Positions 1 to 8,619 of a stretch of DNA of 64,000 bases are shown one piece after another. Numbering within the stretch: the first letter of the stretch is position 1; the number at the start of each line of letters is the position of its first letter. Under the pieces are notes generated by a model. That model was not told the origin of the DNA. It ran no database searches and saw nothing but the letters and a program-made list of their open reading frames with translations. The translations under genes were made by a program, and so were the position numbers. The DNA is from Chitinasiproducens palmae. Lineage in GTDB: Bacteria; Pseudomonadota; Gammaproteobacteria; Burkholderiales; Burkholderiaceae. Location of the stretch: positions 1 to 64,000 of the forward strand of contig NZ_FNLO01000007.1 of the NCBI RefSeq assembly GCF_900095735.1. Reading direction: 5' to 3'.

Positions 1-977
1 AGCAGCAGAGCGCCAGCCACGCATCAGCCGGGCTTCAATGCCCGCATGGCTCGTCCGAGCGCCGCAGCCGTGAGTGGCGGCAGGAGGGCAGTAGGACCGC
101 GTCGACGCTGAAGCGTCGTTTGCCGCAGTGTCGTCCGCCGCGAGGCGCGCGTCGAGGCATCCTGTCCGACGTGCCGGCGATGGATCAGCATCACAGCCGG
201 ACAATCGACGACGCTCCGACACCCCGACACCCCGACACCCCGACACCCCGACACCCCGACACCCCGACACCCCGACACCCCGACACCCCGACACCCCGAC
301 ACCCCGACACCCCGACATCCCGACATCCCGACACCCCGACACCCCGACGCGGAATCTGCCGGCAACCTTGGCATATACTGGCAACGTTTTTTGTGCAGTA
401 CGCTGGCGGAACAGCATTGTTCGTCGAGCCCCGGGGCGTCTGTACACAGCGGTCTGTGCCGATTGCAAGGCCCTTCGGCAGGCCCTTCGCAAGGCCCTTC
501 GCTCCTTGGACGCTGCTTGTCAGCGCGGCGCATCCTACGCCTTGGCTCGACAACGCTTCCACTGCTGAGCAGCGTTTGACACCCGACGTCGGCCGGGTCG
601 GAACGGGTTGAGCGAGTTGGACCGGGGTTGAGGCGGGGTGGAGCGCGTTGGTGCCGCGTGTAGAGTGGCAATGCTGCCGCTCCTCCAATTGCAGCGCGCG
701 GCGGCAACGTGGGACGGAGCGCTTGCGTCCGTCACGGGTGGCAGCGCACGCCTCACGGCCGTGCTGGCAAACACGTGATTCTGCGACTGACTACGCCACT
801 GCTTGGGCATCAGGCAGCTCAGCAGTAAAACAGCCTGGCAGTAAGCAGCCTGACAATCAAGCAGTCTGGCGGGCGCATGCCTGGACTGCTTGGCGCTTAC
901 GCCGCTTTTTCGACGACCCGTCGACCCGTCGACCTGTGCGAGCCGCGTGAAGGCTTCGGCCAGCGAGTCGTCGTCAG
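1..977. other. gene-free, repeat-rich stretch
   Basis: No open frame here has a convincing start, ribosome site or recognisable protein; the overlapping frames on both strands are translations of repeats. Besides the 8-bp array there are weaker direct repeats: copies of ggcccttcg near 466-500, and copies of a cagcctggcagtaa-like unit near 810-870. Confidence 0.6.
217..348. repeat. 8-bp tandem repeat array, about 16 copies
   Basis: The unit cgacaccc is repeated head to tail from about 217 to 348. Only two consecutive units near the 3' end are changed, by a C to T substitution. There is no spacer, so this is not a CRISPR array. An 8-bp unit shifts frame with each slip, but I find no credible gene running through it, so a phase-variation role is not supported from sequence alone. 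Confidence 0.9.
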
Positions 978-1460
978 TCAGTGGAGTGGTCGTTCGAACC
1001 GCCCTGATTCGATCAATTGTCGAATCATCGTGATCGTGTCGATGTCCGCCTCGCGATAGGCCGATTTCACGATTTCACTGGTTTGCTCATCTTCGCCGCC
1101 TGAGCCCTCCACCAGCGTCGTTTCATAGCGAAACCGCACGAACAGCTGGATTTCATCGGGCGTCTCGATTGTCATCGTCAGGTGTCCGCCAACGTATTCG
1201 CTGGTCGGATCGATTTCGTAGCGCACCGATTCTTCCGGCGTGAAGATGACGCGGTCCTTCACGATTGCCTGGCCGTAGTGAAGTTCCCGCTCCAGCGAAT
1301 TTGGACCGCGTGCGGTGATCCGGCAATCGTCCAGTCCGGGAACGAAGATCTGAGGCTGCTCGGCGCGCAGCACCAGCCCCCGCCACAGGTCGGCGCGCGT
1401 CAGCGTGGCGACCAGGGGATTGAGCGGGTCATTGATCTGTACGAGGTGTTCGTAGTTCAA
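978..1460 (-). CDS. DUF1857 (SRPBCC/AtaL-like) family protein
   Basis: The translation NYEHLVQINDPLNPLVATLT, followed by LWRGLVLRAEQP, matches the start of the DUF1857/AtaL-like branch of the SRPBCC fold, small helix-grip proteins that bind hydrophobic ligands or act as aromatase/cyclase-like partners. I place the start at a TTG at 1460 because homologues begin at this Asn-Tyr-Glu-His segment; the open frame runs upstream to 2000 but that part is low-complexity. The product is about 160 residues, the usual family length. There is no obvious operon partner and the true ligand is unknown. The ribosome site upstream of the TTG is weak, so the start is the least certain part of the call. Confidence 0.8.
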   Translation of the reverse strand: MNYEHLVQINDPLNPLVATLTRADLWRGLVLRAEQPQIFVPGLDDCRITARGPNSLERELHYGQAIVKDRVIFTPEESVRYEIDPTSEYVGGHLTMTIETPDEIQLFVRFRYETTLVEGSGGEDEQTSEIVKSAYREADIDTITMIRQLIESGRFERPLH

Positions 1461-2013
1461 GGCATCGTTCCGAAGCAGAGCGGCCGGACGGTCGCATACG
1501 CGTATTGTGCGATATCCGTGCCCGCAGTGTCGGGAGGGGCTTGCATTGAGTATGTGCGCTATGCCCGCTAGCCTGTCCGAGGCGACTGGCTGGACCGAAG
1601 ACCGTCCGAGTCGAACGTCGCGTCTAGCCGTGGCGCCGACACCGGCGAGCCACACGGGTGCAGCTAGGGGAACGACGCTAGCGCCCGCAGCCGGCGCGTG
1701 CCCGGGTGTCTCCGGCCCAGCGCTGCGGCGCGCTCGTCCGACCGCGCCGTCGCGCCGTACACGGCGCACCAGCGCGCGGTTGACGACGCGCGGACGAGCC
1801 TGGGGCGGGTAGGGGTGAAAGCGGCTCGAGTGCGACCGATCAACAACTGCACGCCCCCTGCGCGCCGGAGCCACACCGTGCGCCGCGACAGCCGCGCCAT
1901 CGACAGCCGCGCCATCGGCCGCCGCCGTTGAGGCGTTGCCGGACACCCGGAGCCTGTGGGCAGCGGCGTAAGGTGCGGGCCAAGCGGTGCGCACACGCAA
2001 CCCGAAGGAATGG
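1461..2013. other. intergenic spacer
   Basis: Between the DUF1857 gene and the exbD terminator I see no gene. Open frames here are low-complexity (Ala/Arg rich) and lack ribosome sites. A short direct repeat (acagccgcgccatcg) occurs near 1889-1917. Confidence 0.5.
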
Positions 2014-2044
2014 AAAGGCCCGATCCGGAGTGGATCGGGCCTTT
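2014..2044 (-). terminator. stem-loop terminator of tonB-exbB-exbD
   Basis: A perfect 13-bp inverted repeat (aaaggcccgatcc, positions 2014-2026, pairing with 2032-2044) with a 5-base loop lies about 70 bases beyond the exbD stop. The stem ends in A/T pairs on both sides, so it may work in either direction, although the following T-run is weak. Confidence 0.75.
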
Positions 2045-2115
2045 GAATATCGCATCGCCCGGAGGCGGCATATTAGCGGCTTATCTGCCGCTCACGTCGC
2101 CGGTCACGTCGCCGC

Positions 2116-2538
2116 TCACTTCGCGGCCTCGGGGTCCGTCACGAAGCCAATCTTGCTCAAGCCGCCATTCTGAGCAGCGGCCATCACCTGCGCAACGCGC
2201 TCGTAGCGCACGTTGCGGTCGGCGTGCAGCCGAAGTTCGGGCTGCGGCTGCGCCTCGGCCGCGGAGCGCACGCGCAGCGCGAGCTGGGCGTCGTCCACGG
2301 GCGTCTTGTCCCAGCTGACTTGTCCGCTCGCTTCGATGGACACATCGATATGCGTCGGTTTCTGATCGATCGGCTGGCTGCTAGCGCGTGGCAGGTCCAC
2401 CTTGATCGCCTGGTTCAGTACCGGCAGGGTGACGATGAAGATGATCAGAAGGACCAGCATGACGTCGACCAGCGGCGTCATGTTGATCTCGTTCATCACG
2501 CCATCTTCTTCGTCCGAGGAGAGGGGGCTCATCGACAT
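2116..2538 (-). CDS. exbD: TonB-system energiser protein ExbD
   Basis: This is the 140-residue inner-membrane protein that works with ExbB to couple the proton gradient to TonB. It has the family layout: a short cytoplasmic N-terminus, NMTPLVDVMLVLLIIFIVTL as the single membrane segment with the essential Asp inside it (D25 in this numbering), and a periplasmic C-terminal domain of about 95 residues. A GAGGA ribosome site precedes the ATG at 2538; a second ATG two codons downstream is also possible. The gene begins 10 bases after exbB stops and is the last gene of the operon, followed by a stem-loop terminator. Confidence 0.95.
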   Translation of the reverse strand: MSMSPLSSDEEDGVMNEINMTPLVDVMLVLLIIFIVTLPVLNQAIKVDLPRASSQPIDQKPTHIDVSIEASGQVSWDKTPVDDAQLALRVRSAAEAQPQPELRLHADRNVRYERVAQVMAAAQNGGLSKIGFVTDPEAAK

Positions 2539-2548
2539 GATCGATTCC

Positions 2549-3268
2549 TCAGCGCGCCCGCGCGAGGCGCAGGCCCGAGCGCTGGCTGCTCGAACGCAGG
2601 CGCGTGCCGGTTACGAAGTAGGCGTGCAGGCCGTGCACGAAGCGGTTCAGCTTCGCGGCGGTGCTCTTGTTCATCCGGGTCAGCGCGTTGTAACCGAGCA
2701 CAGCCGGGATCGCGACGAACAGGCCGAAGGCCGTCATGATCAGCGCTTCGCCGACCGGGCCGGCCACGCGGTCGATCGAGGTCTGGCCGCTGGTGCCGAT
2801 CGCGACGAGGGCGTGGTAGATCCCCCACACCGTACCGAACAGGCCGACGAACGGCGCGGTGCTGCCGATCGACGCGAGCACCGCAAGGCCGCTTTGCAGG
2901 CGCGTGACGATCTCTTCCTGCGTGCTTTTCAGGCAACGTGCGACCCAGTCGCTGGTGTTCATCGCGTCGTGCAGCTGCTGCTGGTTCTGCTGGTGATGAT
3001 CGACGGCTTCCTTGCCGGCAAGCGCGAGCATGACCAGCGGGTTGTTCGGATTGCCGTCGTTCAGCTTGGCCATTCCTTCATCGAAGTTGTCCGAGTGCCA
3101 GAACGCCTTCTCGCCGTGGCTCGTGAGCCGTTTGATACGTGCGCCTTGCCAGGCCTTGACGATGATCACGGTCCACGACAGCACCGACATGATCAGCAGC
3201 ACGATGGCGATCGCGCGTGTTACGAAGTCGCCCTGTCCCCAGACGTGGGCTATTCCATAGTCTTGCAT
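2549..3268 (-). CDS. exbB: TonB-system proton channel protein ExbB (MotA/TolQ/ExbB family)
   Basis: The product is 239 residues and forms the proton channel with ExbD that powers TonB-dependent uptake of iron chelates. One membrane segment lies near residues 15-37. Two more, near 130-155 and 170-195, contain the family sequence GLFGTVWGIYHAL and GPVGEALIMTAFGLFVAIPA. The ribosome site GAGGA lies 6 bases before the ATG. The gene sits between tonB (19-base gap) and exbD (10-base gap), all one transcription unit. ExbB rather than TolQ is chosen because of the tonB neighbour and the absence of tolA/tolB. Confidence 0.95.
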   Translation of the reverse strand: MQDYGIAHVWGQGDFVTRAIAIVLLIMSVLSWTVIIVKAWQGARIKRLTSHGEKAFWHSDNFDEGMAKLNDGNPNNPLVMLALAGKEAVDHHQQNQQQLHDAMNTSDWVARCLKSTQEEIVTRLQSGLAVLASIGSTAPFVGLFGTVWGIYHALVAIGTSGQTSIDRVAGPVGEALIMTAFGLFVAIPAVLGYNALTRMNKSTAAKLNRFVHGLHAYFVTGTRLRSSSQRSGLRLARAR

Positions 3269-3287
3269 TGCAAATCCTCGATTTTGT

Positions 3288-4001
3288 TCAATTAGTCAGG
3301 CTGAAGCGATAGGGGCGGACGGTCTTTGCTTTCACGGGGCGACCTTCTTCCATGTAAGGCGAGCAAGGCGTGGCCAGCGCGACCTGCCGCGCGGCCTCGT
3401 CCAGGCGTTCGTAGCCGCTGCTCTTGGCAACGCGAGCGCTTTCGACGCGCCCGGCCGTGTTGACGATGATTTCGATGATCGCCGTGCCTTCCTCGCCGCG
3501 GCGGCGCGACATCATCGGATAGTCGGGCGGATTGCTGGCGCACGTGAGGTGCCGTACGTCGCGCGGGATGTTGGGCGAGCCGACCGGCACCTGCGCGCGT
3601 TCCGGCGCGCTGGGCGCGGCGGCGGCCTGTTGAACCGGTTCGCTCGGTGCGGGCGTCGGGGCGGGGGCGGGCTCAGGTGTCGCCGTGGGCGTCGGGGTAG
3701 GTGCCGGACGCGGCGTCGGGCGCGGTGCTGGCTTGGGCCTTGGCTGCGGTTTGACGACCGGCTTGGGCTGCGGTTTGGGCGGCTCCGGCTTGGTGGCGGG
3801 CGGCGCCGCGGGCGGGGCGGGGGTGTCGGTGATCAAGCTCACGGACACGATACGTTCGACGGGCTCTGGCTCGGGCGTATGCCGGGCCACCATCAGCAGG
3901 GCCAGCCCCGCTGCGTGCAGACCGGTGACCACAACCATGGTCGTCCAGAAAGCGCGGCGCGACGAATCGTCGCCTGACGCGGCTTGCACAGAAGTATTCA
4001 T
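3288..4001 (-). CDS. tonB: energy transducer TonB
   Basis: This is a 237-residue periplasm-spanning protein that passes energy from ExbB-ExbD to outer-membrane receptors. Residues about 18-40 form the membrane anchor. Residues about 60-130 are a long Pro/Lys/Ala-rich spacer (PEPPKPQPKPVVKPQPRPKP), the classic TonB rod. Residues about 150-235 are the C-terminal TonB domain, including YPMMSRRRGEEGTAIIEIIV and the conserved SSGYERLD segment. It heads the tonB-exbB-exbD operon. A GATAATCA core about 60 bases upstream (near 4056-4063) resembles part of a Fur site, but is weaker than the one at bfd. Confidence 0.93.
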   Translation of the reverse strand: MNTSVQAASGDDSSRRAFWTTMVVVTGLHAAGLALLMVARHTPEPEPVERIVSVSLITDTPAPPAAPPATKPEPPKPQPKPVVKPQPRPKPAPRPTPRPAPTPTPTATPEPAPAPTPAPSEPVQQAAAAPSAPERAQVPVGSPNIPRDVRHLTCASNPPDYPMMSRRRGEEGTAIIEIIVNTAGRVESARVAKSSGYERLDEAARQVALATPCSPYMEEGRPVKAKTVRPYRFSLTN

Positions 4002-4147
4002 GTTCTTGTGAAAAGAGCCTGTCTGGGCGGCGGAGTCAACACGCGCCCGAAAGAGTGATTATCGCAAACGACTGGCTCGCAACCGAAACTGAACGCGGCC
4101 GCCTGACACCCATGGCGGCAAAAAAGCGCGCGACAGCCCGGACAACT

Positions 4148-4384
4148 TCAGGCCGCAACGCGGCAGGGAGCGGAAACGGTGCCGGCTTCAACGAAACTGA
4201 TCGGCGCGACATGGATCACTGCGCGCCGGCTTTCGACGATCAAAGCCTGCACAGTGTCCTTGCATTTTCCGCAGCAGCCGGTCACGCCTAATTCAAATTC
4301 CAGCTCTTCGACAGAATGATTTCCTTCCGCGATTGAGCTGCGGATACGGCGATCGGAAACGGCCTTGCACACACAAACGATCAT
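4148..4384 (-). CDS. bfd: bacterioferritin-associated ferredoxin (Bfd-like [2Fe-2S] protein)
   Basis: This small protein (78 residues) starts MIVCVCKAVSDR and carries the four cysteines of the Bfd [2Fe-2S] site: C4 and C6, then the pair within VTGCCGKCKD at about residues 37-41. Bfd donates electrons to bacterioferritin to release stored iron. It is transcribed in the same direction as tonB but separated from it by about 150 bases. A Fur-box-like sequence lies just upstream, so it is probably induced when iron is low, as in other bacteria. The C-terminal 20 residues are poorly conserved and add nothing diagnostic. The bacterioferritin partner lies about 2 kb away at 6309-6785. Confidence 0.92.
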   Translation of the reverse strand: MIVCVCKAVSDRRIRSSIAEGNHSVEELEFELGVTGCCGKCKDTVQALIVESRRAVIHVAPISFVEAGTVSAPCRVAA

Positions 4385-4409
4385 GATGATGCGGTGTTGG
4401 AGCGCTAAT

Positions 4410-4428
4410 GCGAATTATTATCATTCAT
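4410..4428 (-). promoter_or_regulatory. Fur-box-like operator upstream of bfd
   Basis: On the minus strand the sequence AATGATAATAATTCGC matches 13 of 16 bases of the aligned part of the Fur consensus (GATAATGATAATCATTATC). It lies 26-44 bases upstream of the bfd start, where a repressor would block the promoter. Function is inferred from the match and the iron-related gene. Confidence 0.65.
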
Positions 4429-5041
4429 ACGATATTTCTTTGCAAGTAGTCGCGGAATTCCCTGTCATACGAAATGGGCAATCACAATAGGAGGCGGCCG
4501 ACATATTCGGAGCGACCCGTCTGTCTTGCTGCCGTGGCTCTGGGAACGGGGGAGCGACGCCGGATCGCGGGCCTGCGACAGACCTCGGTCAGGGTCTTTA
4601 TAGCGGACGGATATGACGGGACGAGGCGAGGGCGGTGTTGGATCACAGCAACGACATTCGCGTCATCGACGAGGACCTCGAGTGCGCAAAGCGAGGCAGC
4701 CTCGCTTGCTCCGAGGCGCCGGCACCGTCGGTACGGACGGGGCAGGGCCGCGCGGCCGTAGACAAGGCCACGAAGGGGTCTGAGGCTAAGCGCACCTGCC
4801 ACGCAAGACGTGAAGCCGTGGCGACGACGGCCACCGCGCCGGTGCGCCGCGCCCCGTGCCAATGCACAATCGGACTTCGGGCGACGAGCGCTCGGCAAGC
4901 CTGCCATTCATGCGGGGCGACGCGCTCGGGTCGAAGGACGACGGCGGAACCGGCATCGCGCCCACGCCGGTCGAGCCGACCGCCGTCCACGGCAAGGCCC
5001 GACCACGCCCGTAGCGGTGTCGTCCGCGCGCTACGGCGCGG
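4429..5041. other. intergenic spacer between bfd and murI
   Basis: No supported gene. Frames on both strands are arginine-rich shadows. One clear inverted repeat, gcaaagcgaggc facing gcctcgcttgc, lies near 4685-4710. It could form a hairpin but has no T-run. Confidence 0.5.
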
Positions 5042-5974
5042 TCAGTCGACTGAAGCGGTCGACTCGGTCAGCGGGATGTCGACGTGCTCCACCGTGCTGT
5101 CCAGGCGCAGCAAGGCACCGGCGATTCGGCCGAGCGTGGCACCGTCGCTGGTCGAAACCAGGCGGAGCGGCGCCGCGGCGCCGGATGGCGCGGCCAGGCG
5201 GGTCTGCGCCAGTCGTCGGGCAAGCTGCTGTGCCACCGCGGCACCGGTGTCGATCAATTGCACCCCGTCGCCGACCTGCGCCTGAATGGCGTCGCGTATG
5301 AACGGATAGTGCGTGCAGCCCAGCACGATAGTGTCGACGCCAGCCTCCCGCATCGGCGCGAGGCATGCGGCCAGCAAATCGTCCATGGCGGCGCCTTCCG
5401 TCACACCGGCTTCGATGGCTTCGACCAGGCCGGTGCCAGGCGCGCACACGAAGCGGCAGCCCGCCGCGAACCGTCCGAGCAGGGTCTGGAAACGCTCGCT
5501 GCGAAGTGTGGCGGCGGTCGCAAGTACGCCCACGCGGCCAGTCTGGCTCAACGCCATCGCCGGCTTTACGCCGGGTTCGACGCCGATCACGGGCAGAGCG
5601 AGGCGGCCGCGCAGCGACTCGATGGTCTGTGCGGTAGCTGTGTTGCAGGCCACGACGATCGCCTTCGCGCCTTTGCCAATCAGCCAGTCGGCCAGCGCCG
5701 CGCTTCGGGAAGCGATGAAAGCGTCGGAACGTTGGCCATACGGGGCGTAGTACGAGTCCGCCAGGTACAACAGCGATTCGCAGGGCATCGCGGCGCGGAT
5801 CGCGCGCAGCACCGACAGGCCGCCGACGCCCGAGTCGAAAACGCCGACCGGACCGGTGGGGTCGGCGGGCAGTGGTTGCAAGTCGACCGCCTCGGACGAC
5901 AGCGGAGGGCAGCTAGGAGCGATATGGGAGCTCACGCGTTCAACTGGCCGGGCGAAAAGGAACGAGCGCCCCAC
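5042..5974 (-). CDS. murI: glutamate racemase
   Basis: MurI converts L-glutamate to D-glutamate for peptidoglycan. The core starts with VGVFDSGVGGLSVLRAI (Asp47, Ser48), and the two catalytic cysteines are in VVACNTATA (C110) and VLGCTHYPF (C220), each followed by the conserved Asn-Thr or Thr-His. At 310 residues it is longer than the usual 260-280 because of about 38 poorly conserved N-terminal residues. An in-frame GTG at 5938 would shorten this to about 25. No in-frame start lies close to the conserved core, so some extension is real. No operon partner is visible; bfr lies downstream in the same direction but behind a 330-base gap. Confidence 0.95.
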   Translation of the reverse strand: MGRSFLFARPVERVSSHIAPSCPPLSSEAVDLQPLPADPTGPVGVFDSGVGGLSVLRAIRAAMPCESLLYLADSYYAPYGQRSDAFIASRSAALADWLIGKGAKAIVVACNTATAQTIESLRGRLALPVIGVEPGVKPAMALSQTGRVGVLATAATLRSERFQTLLGRFAAGCRFVCAPGTGLVEAIEAGVTEGAAMDDLLAACLAPMREAGVDTIVLGCTHYPFIRDAIQAQVGDGVQLIDTGAAVAQQLARRLAQTRLAAPSGAAAPLRLVSTSDGATLGRIAGALLRLDSTVEHVDIPLTESTASVD

Positions 5975-6049
5975 GGCGCCGTTGACCGCCAGTTTAACCG
6001 TTCCGCGCCCGGCCGGGCGCGACCGGCGCGTCGTCGCTGTGTCGCTTGT

Positions 6050-6150
6050 TGCGGTATGGTTGCCCTGTTGCTGCCCTGTTGCTGCCCTGTGGTTGCGCGG
6101 TCGCTGCCGTGCCGCTGCCCTGCCGTTGCGATGTCGTTGCGATGTCGCTT
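6050..6150. repeat. degenerate direct repeats (ttgctgccctg unit)
   Basis: Several imperfect copies of a tgctgccctgt-like unit are followed by copies of a gttgcgatgtc-like unit, in the spacer between murI and bfr. No gene covers them. Confidence 0.7.
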
Positions 6151-6231
6151 CGCCGCGCCCGGCCAGTATGCCGGGCTGTCGCAGTACGGTGCAGTGCCAG
6201 CCAGCCAGCCAGTGGCCATCTTCAAAGCAAA

Positions 6232-6260
6232 CGGCCGGGCCTGCGTCGCAGGCCCGGCCG
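6232..6260 (-). terminator. stem-loop terminator downstream of bfr
   Basis: A perfect 13-bp inverted repeat (cggccgggcctgc at 6232-6244 against 6248-6260) has a 3-base loop. It starts 49 bases past the bfr stop and is followed on the minus strand by a short T-rich stretch (tttgctttg). Confidence 0.75.
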
Positions 6261-6308
6261 CTGTCTTCGGTGCGTGGCAGGGTTGCCGCCGCGCAGTCCG
6301 GACGATGC

Positions 6309-6785
6309 TTACTCGCCTTCGCCGACCGCCGACTGAAGGAAGTTCTGGATACCGAGCTTGGCGACCAGCTCGATCTGCGTTTCCAGCCAGTCGATGTGCT
6401 CTTCGGTGTCGTCCAGGATCTTGACGAAGATCTCGCGGGACACGAAATCGCGCACCGACTCGCAATAGGCGATCGCTTCCTTGCAGGTCGCCTGAGAGAT
6501 GTATTCGAGCTTCAGGTCACACTCGAGGATCTCCTCGGTGCTCTCGCCGATCAGCAGCTTGTGCAGGTCCTGCAGGTTCGGCAGGCCATCGAGCATGAAG
6601 ACGCGCTGAATCAGCCAGTCGGCATGCTTCATCTCGCCGATGGATTCGTCGTACTCGTGCTTGCCCAGCTTTTCCAGGCCCCAATGCTTGTACATGCGGG
6701 CGTGGAGGAAATACTGGTTGATCGCGGTCAGCTCGTTCTTCAGCTGGGCGTTCAGATATTCGATGACCTTTACGTCGCCTTTCAT
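6309..6785 (-). CDS. bfr: bacterioferritin
   Basis: This 158-residue subunit of the 24-mer iron store has the standard Bfr length. Visible family residues are the haem ligand M52 and ferroxidase ligands E18, Y25, E51, H54, E94 and H130. The position of the sixth ligand, E127 in E. coli numbering, is Thr here ([10 protein letters not shown]), with Glu at 128 and 129. From memory this TEEH form is common in Burkholderia relatives, so it is probably a lineage feature and not damage. The start ATG is followed by [11 protein letters not shown] as in the family. A strong stem-loop follows. bfd, encoding the electron donor, is nearby. Confidence 0.95.
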   Translation of the reverse strand: MKGDVKVIEYLNAQLKNELTAINQYFLHARMYKHWGLEKLGKHEYDESIGEMKHADWLIQRVFMLDGLPNLQDLHKLLIGESTEEILECDLKLEYISQATCKEAIAYCESVRDFVSREIFVKILDDTEEHIDWLETQIELVAKLGIQNFLQSAVGEGE

Positions 6786-7095
6786 GGCTCTTTTCCTAAA
6801 TGCTGTACTTCAGAGGTTCACACGATAAACGCCGCGCTGGCTTACGCCAAGCATTTGACGACATTCCGCGCTCGTTGACGAGCGCGAATCATAAGCGTTC
6901 TCGTTTTGTCCGCGACCATGACGGGGTGCTGGCCGCCGGTGGCTGGGCGAATGTCGACGCTCGCAGGCCTGTCCAGTAGCGCGCGGGCCCGCCAGTGGCC
7001 GGGCGCGAGCAGCGGCATCGATGGGGCGGCGGGCCGCTGGACCGATGCGCCAATGCCGCTCGTGCCGGCGAGCAGTCGATCAGTCGAGCAGTCGA
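6786..7095. other. spacer between bfr and fumarase, with short repeats
   Basis: No gene is seen. An imperfect hairpin (cgcgctcg, loop ttga, cgagcgcg) lies near 6868-6887. At about 7071-7101 the unit cagtcgatcagtcgag is repeated right up to, and into, the fumarase stop codon. Confidence 0.55.
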
Positions 7096-8619
7096 TCAGT
7101 CGACCGCGACCGGGATCTTGCCGATCTTCGCTTGCCAGAGCTTCGGGCCGGTCTGGTGGACCGATACGCCGCTCGAGTCGACCGCGACGGTCACCGGCAT
7201 ATCCTGCACATCGAACTCGTAGATTGCCTCCATGCCAAGGTCTTCGAAGGCGACCACGCGGGCCGCCCGAATCGCCTTGGAGACCAGGTAGGCCGCGCCG
7301 CCGACAGCCATCAGATATGCCGCCCTGTTTGCCTTGATGGCTTCGATCGCCACCGGGCCGCGCTCGGCCTTGCCGATCATCGCGATCAGGCCGGTCTGCT
7401 TCAGCATCATGTCGGTGAACTTGTCCATCCGCGTCGAGGTCGTCGGGCCGGCCGGGCCGACCACTTCGTCGCGTACCGGATCGACCGGTCCGACGTAATA
7501 GATGGCGCGGTTGCGGAAGTCGACCGGCAGGCTTTCGCCGTTGGCGAGCATGTCGGCGATCCGCTTGTGGGCCGCGTCCCGGCCGGTGAGCATCTTGCCG
7601 GACAGCAGCAGGGTCTGGCCCGGCTGCCAGGAGGCGACCTCCTCGGGCGTCAGCGTGTCCAGATTGACGCGCTTGCTGGTCTCGGTATTCGGTTGCCACT
7701 GAACCTTCGGCCAGGCGTCGAGGGGCGGCGGTTCGAGATGGGCAGGACCCGAGCCATCCAGCACGAAGTGCGCATGCCGGGTGGCCGCGCAGTTCGGAAT
7801 CACCGCAATGGGCTTGGACGCCGCGTGCGTCGGCGCCGCGAGGATCTTCACGTCGAGGACGGTGGCAAGGCCGCCCAGGCCCTGCGCGCCGATGCCCAGC
7901 GCATTGACCTTCTCGTAGAGCTCGACCCGCAACGATTCGATCCAGTCGCGCGGCCCCCGGGCGATCACGTCGTGGATGTCGATCGGATCCATCAACGATT
8001 CCTTCGCCATCACCATCGCCTTCTCGGCGGTGCCGCCGATGCCGATGCCGAGCATGCCGGGCGGGCACCAGCCGGCGCCCATCAGCGGCACGGTCTTGAT
8101 GATCCAGTCGACGATCGAGTCCGACGGGTTGAGCATCGCGAACTTGGTCTTGTTCTCCGAGCCGCCGCCCTTCGCCGCGACCTGGATATCGATCTTGTCG
8201 CCGGGCACGACCTCGTAATGGATCACCGCCGGCGTATTGTCGCGCGTGTTCTTGCGCGCGCCTTCGGGCGGACTCACGATGGAGGCGCGCAGCACGTTGT
8301 CGGGATGCGTGTAGCCCCGACGCACGCCCTCGTTGATCATGTCCGTGATGCTCATCGTGGCGTCCTGCCACCGCACGTCCATGCCGATCTTGACGAAGAC
8401 CGTGACGATGCCGGTGTCCTGGCAAATCGGGCGCCGTCCTTCGGCGCACATCCGGCTGTTGGTCAGAATCTGCGCGATCGCGTCCTTTGCCGCCGGGCTC
8501 TCTTCGCGCTCGTAGGCGTGGCCGAGGGCAGTGATGTAGTCGAGCGGATGGTAATAGCTGATGTACTGCAGGGCATCGGCGACGCTCTGGATGAGGTCGT
8601 CCTGCTTGATCGATGGCAT
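7096..8619 (-). CDS. fumA: class I fumarate hydratase (oxygen-sensitive, [4Fe-4S])
   Basis: The enzyme interconverts fumarate and malate in the citric acid cycle. The 507-residue product contains both parts of class I fumarases fused in one chain: the alpha region with RRPICQDTG (C66), MGAGWCPPGML (C185) and IPNCAATRH (C277), the three cysteines expected to hold the [4Fe-4S] cluster, and the beta region with VDFRNRAIYYVGPVDP and GPAGPTTSTRMD. It stands alone, transcribed away from the repeat-rich spacer at 8620. The ribosome site is weak. Because its cluster is labile, such enzymes are usually replaced by class II FumC under oxidative or iron stress; no fumC is in this window. Confidence 0.95.
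   Translation of the reverse strand: MPSIKQDDLIQSVADALQYISYYHPLDYITALGHAYEREESPAAKDAIAQILTNSRMCAEGRRPICQDTGIVTVFVKIGMDVRWQDATMSITDMINEGVRRGYTHPDNVLRASIVSPPEGARKNTRDNTPAVIHYEVVPGDKIDIQVAAKGGGSENKTKFAMLNPSDSIVDWIIKTVPLMGAGWCPPGMLGIGIGGTAEKAMVMAKESLMDPIDIHDVIARGPRDWIESLRVELYEKVNALGIGAQGLGGLATVLDVKILAAPTHAASKPIAVIPNCAATRHAHFVLDGSGPAHLEPPPLDAWPKVQWQPNTETSKRVNLDTLTPEEVASWQPGQTLLLSGKMLTGRDAAHKRIADMLANGESLPVDFRNRAIYYVGPVDPVRDEVVGPAGPTTSTRMDKFTDMMLKQTGLIAMIGKAERGPVAIEAIKANRAAYLMAVGGAAYLVSKAIRAARVVAFEDLGMEAIYEFDVQDMPVTVAVDSSGVSVHQTGPKLWQAKIGKIPVAVD

Noticed and set aside
217-348. CRISPR array
   Set aside because: The 8-bp units are head to tail with no spacers and no cas genes nearby.
24-707. Repeat-encoded protein in the first 700 bases
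   Set aside because: Open in several frames on both strands only because the repeats lack stop codons; no ribosome site or family.
2402-3295. 297-codon plus-strand frame over exbB and exbD
   Set aside because: Complementary shadow of two recognised genes.
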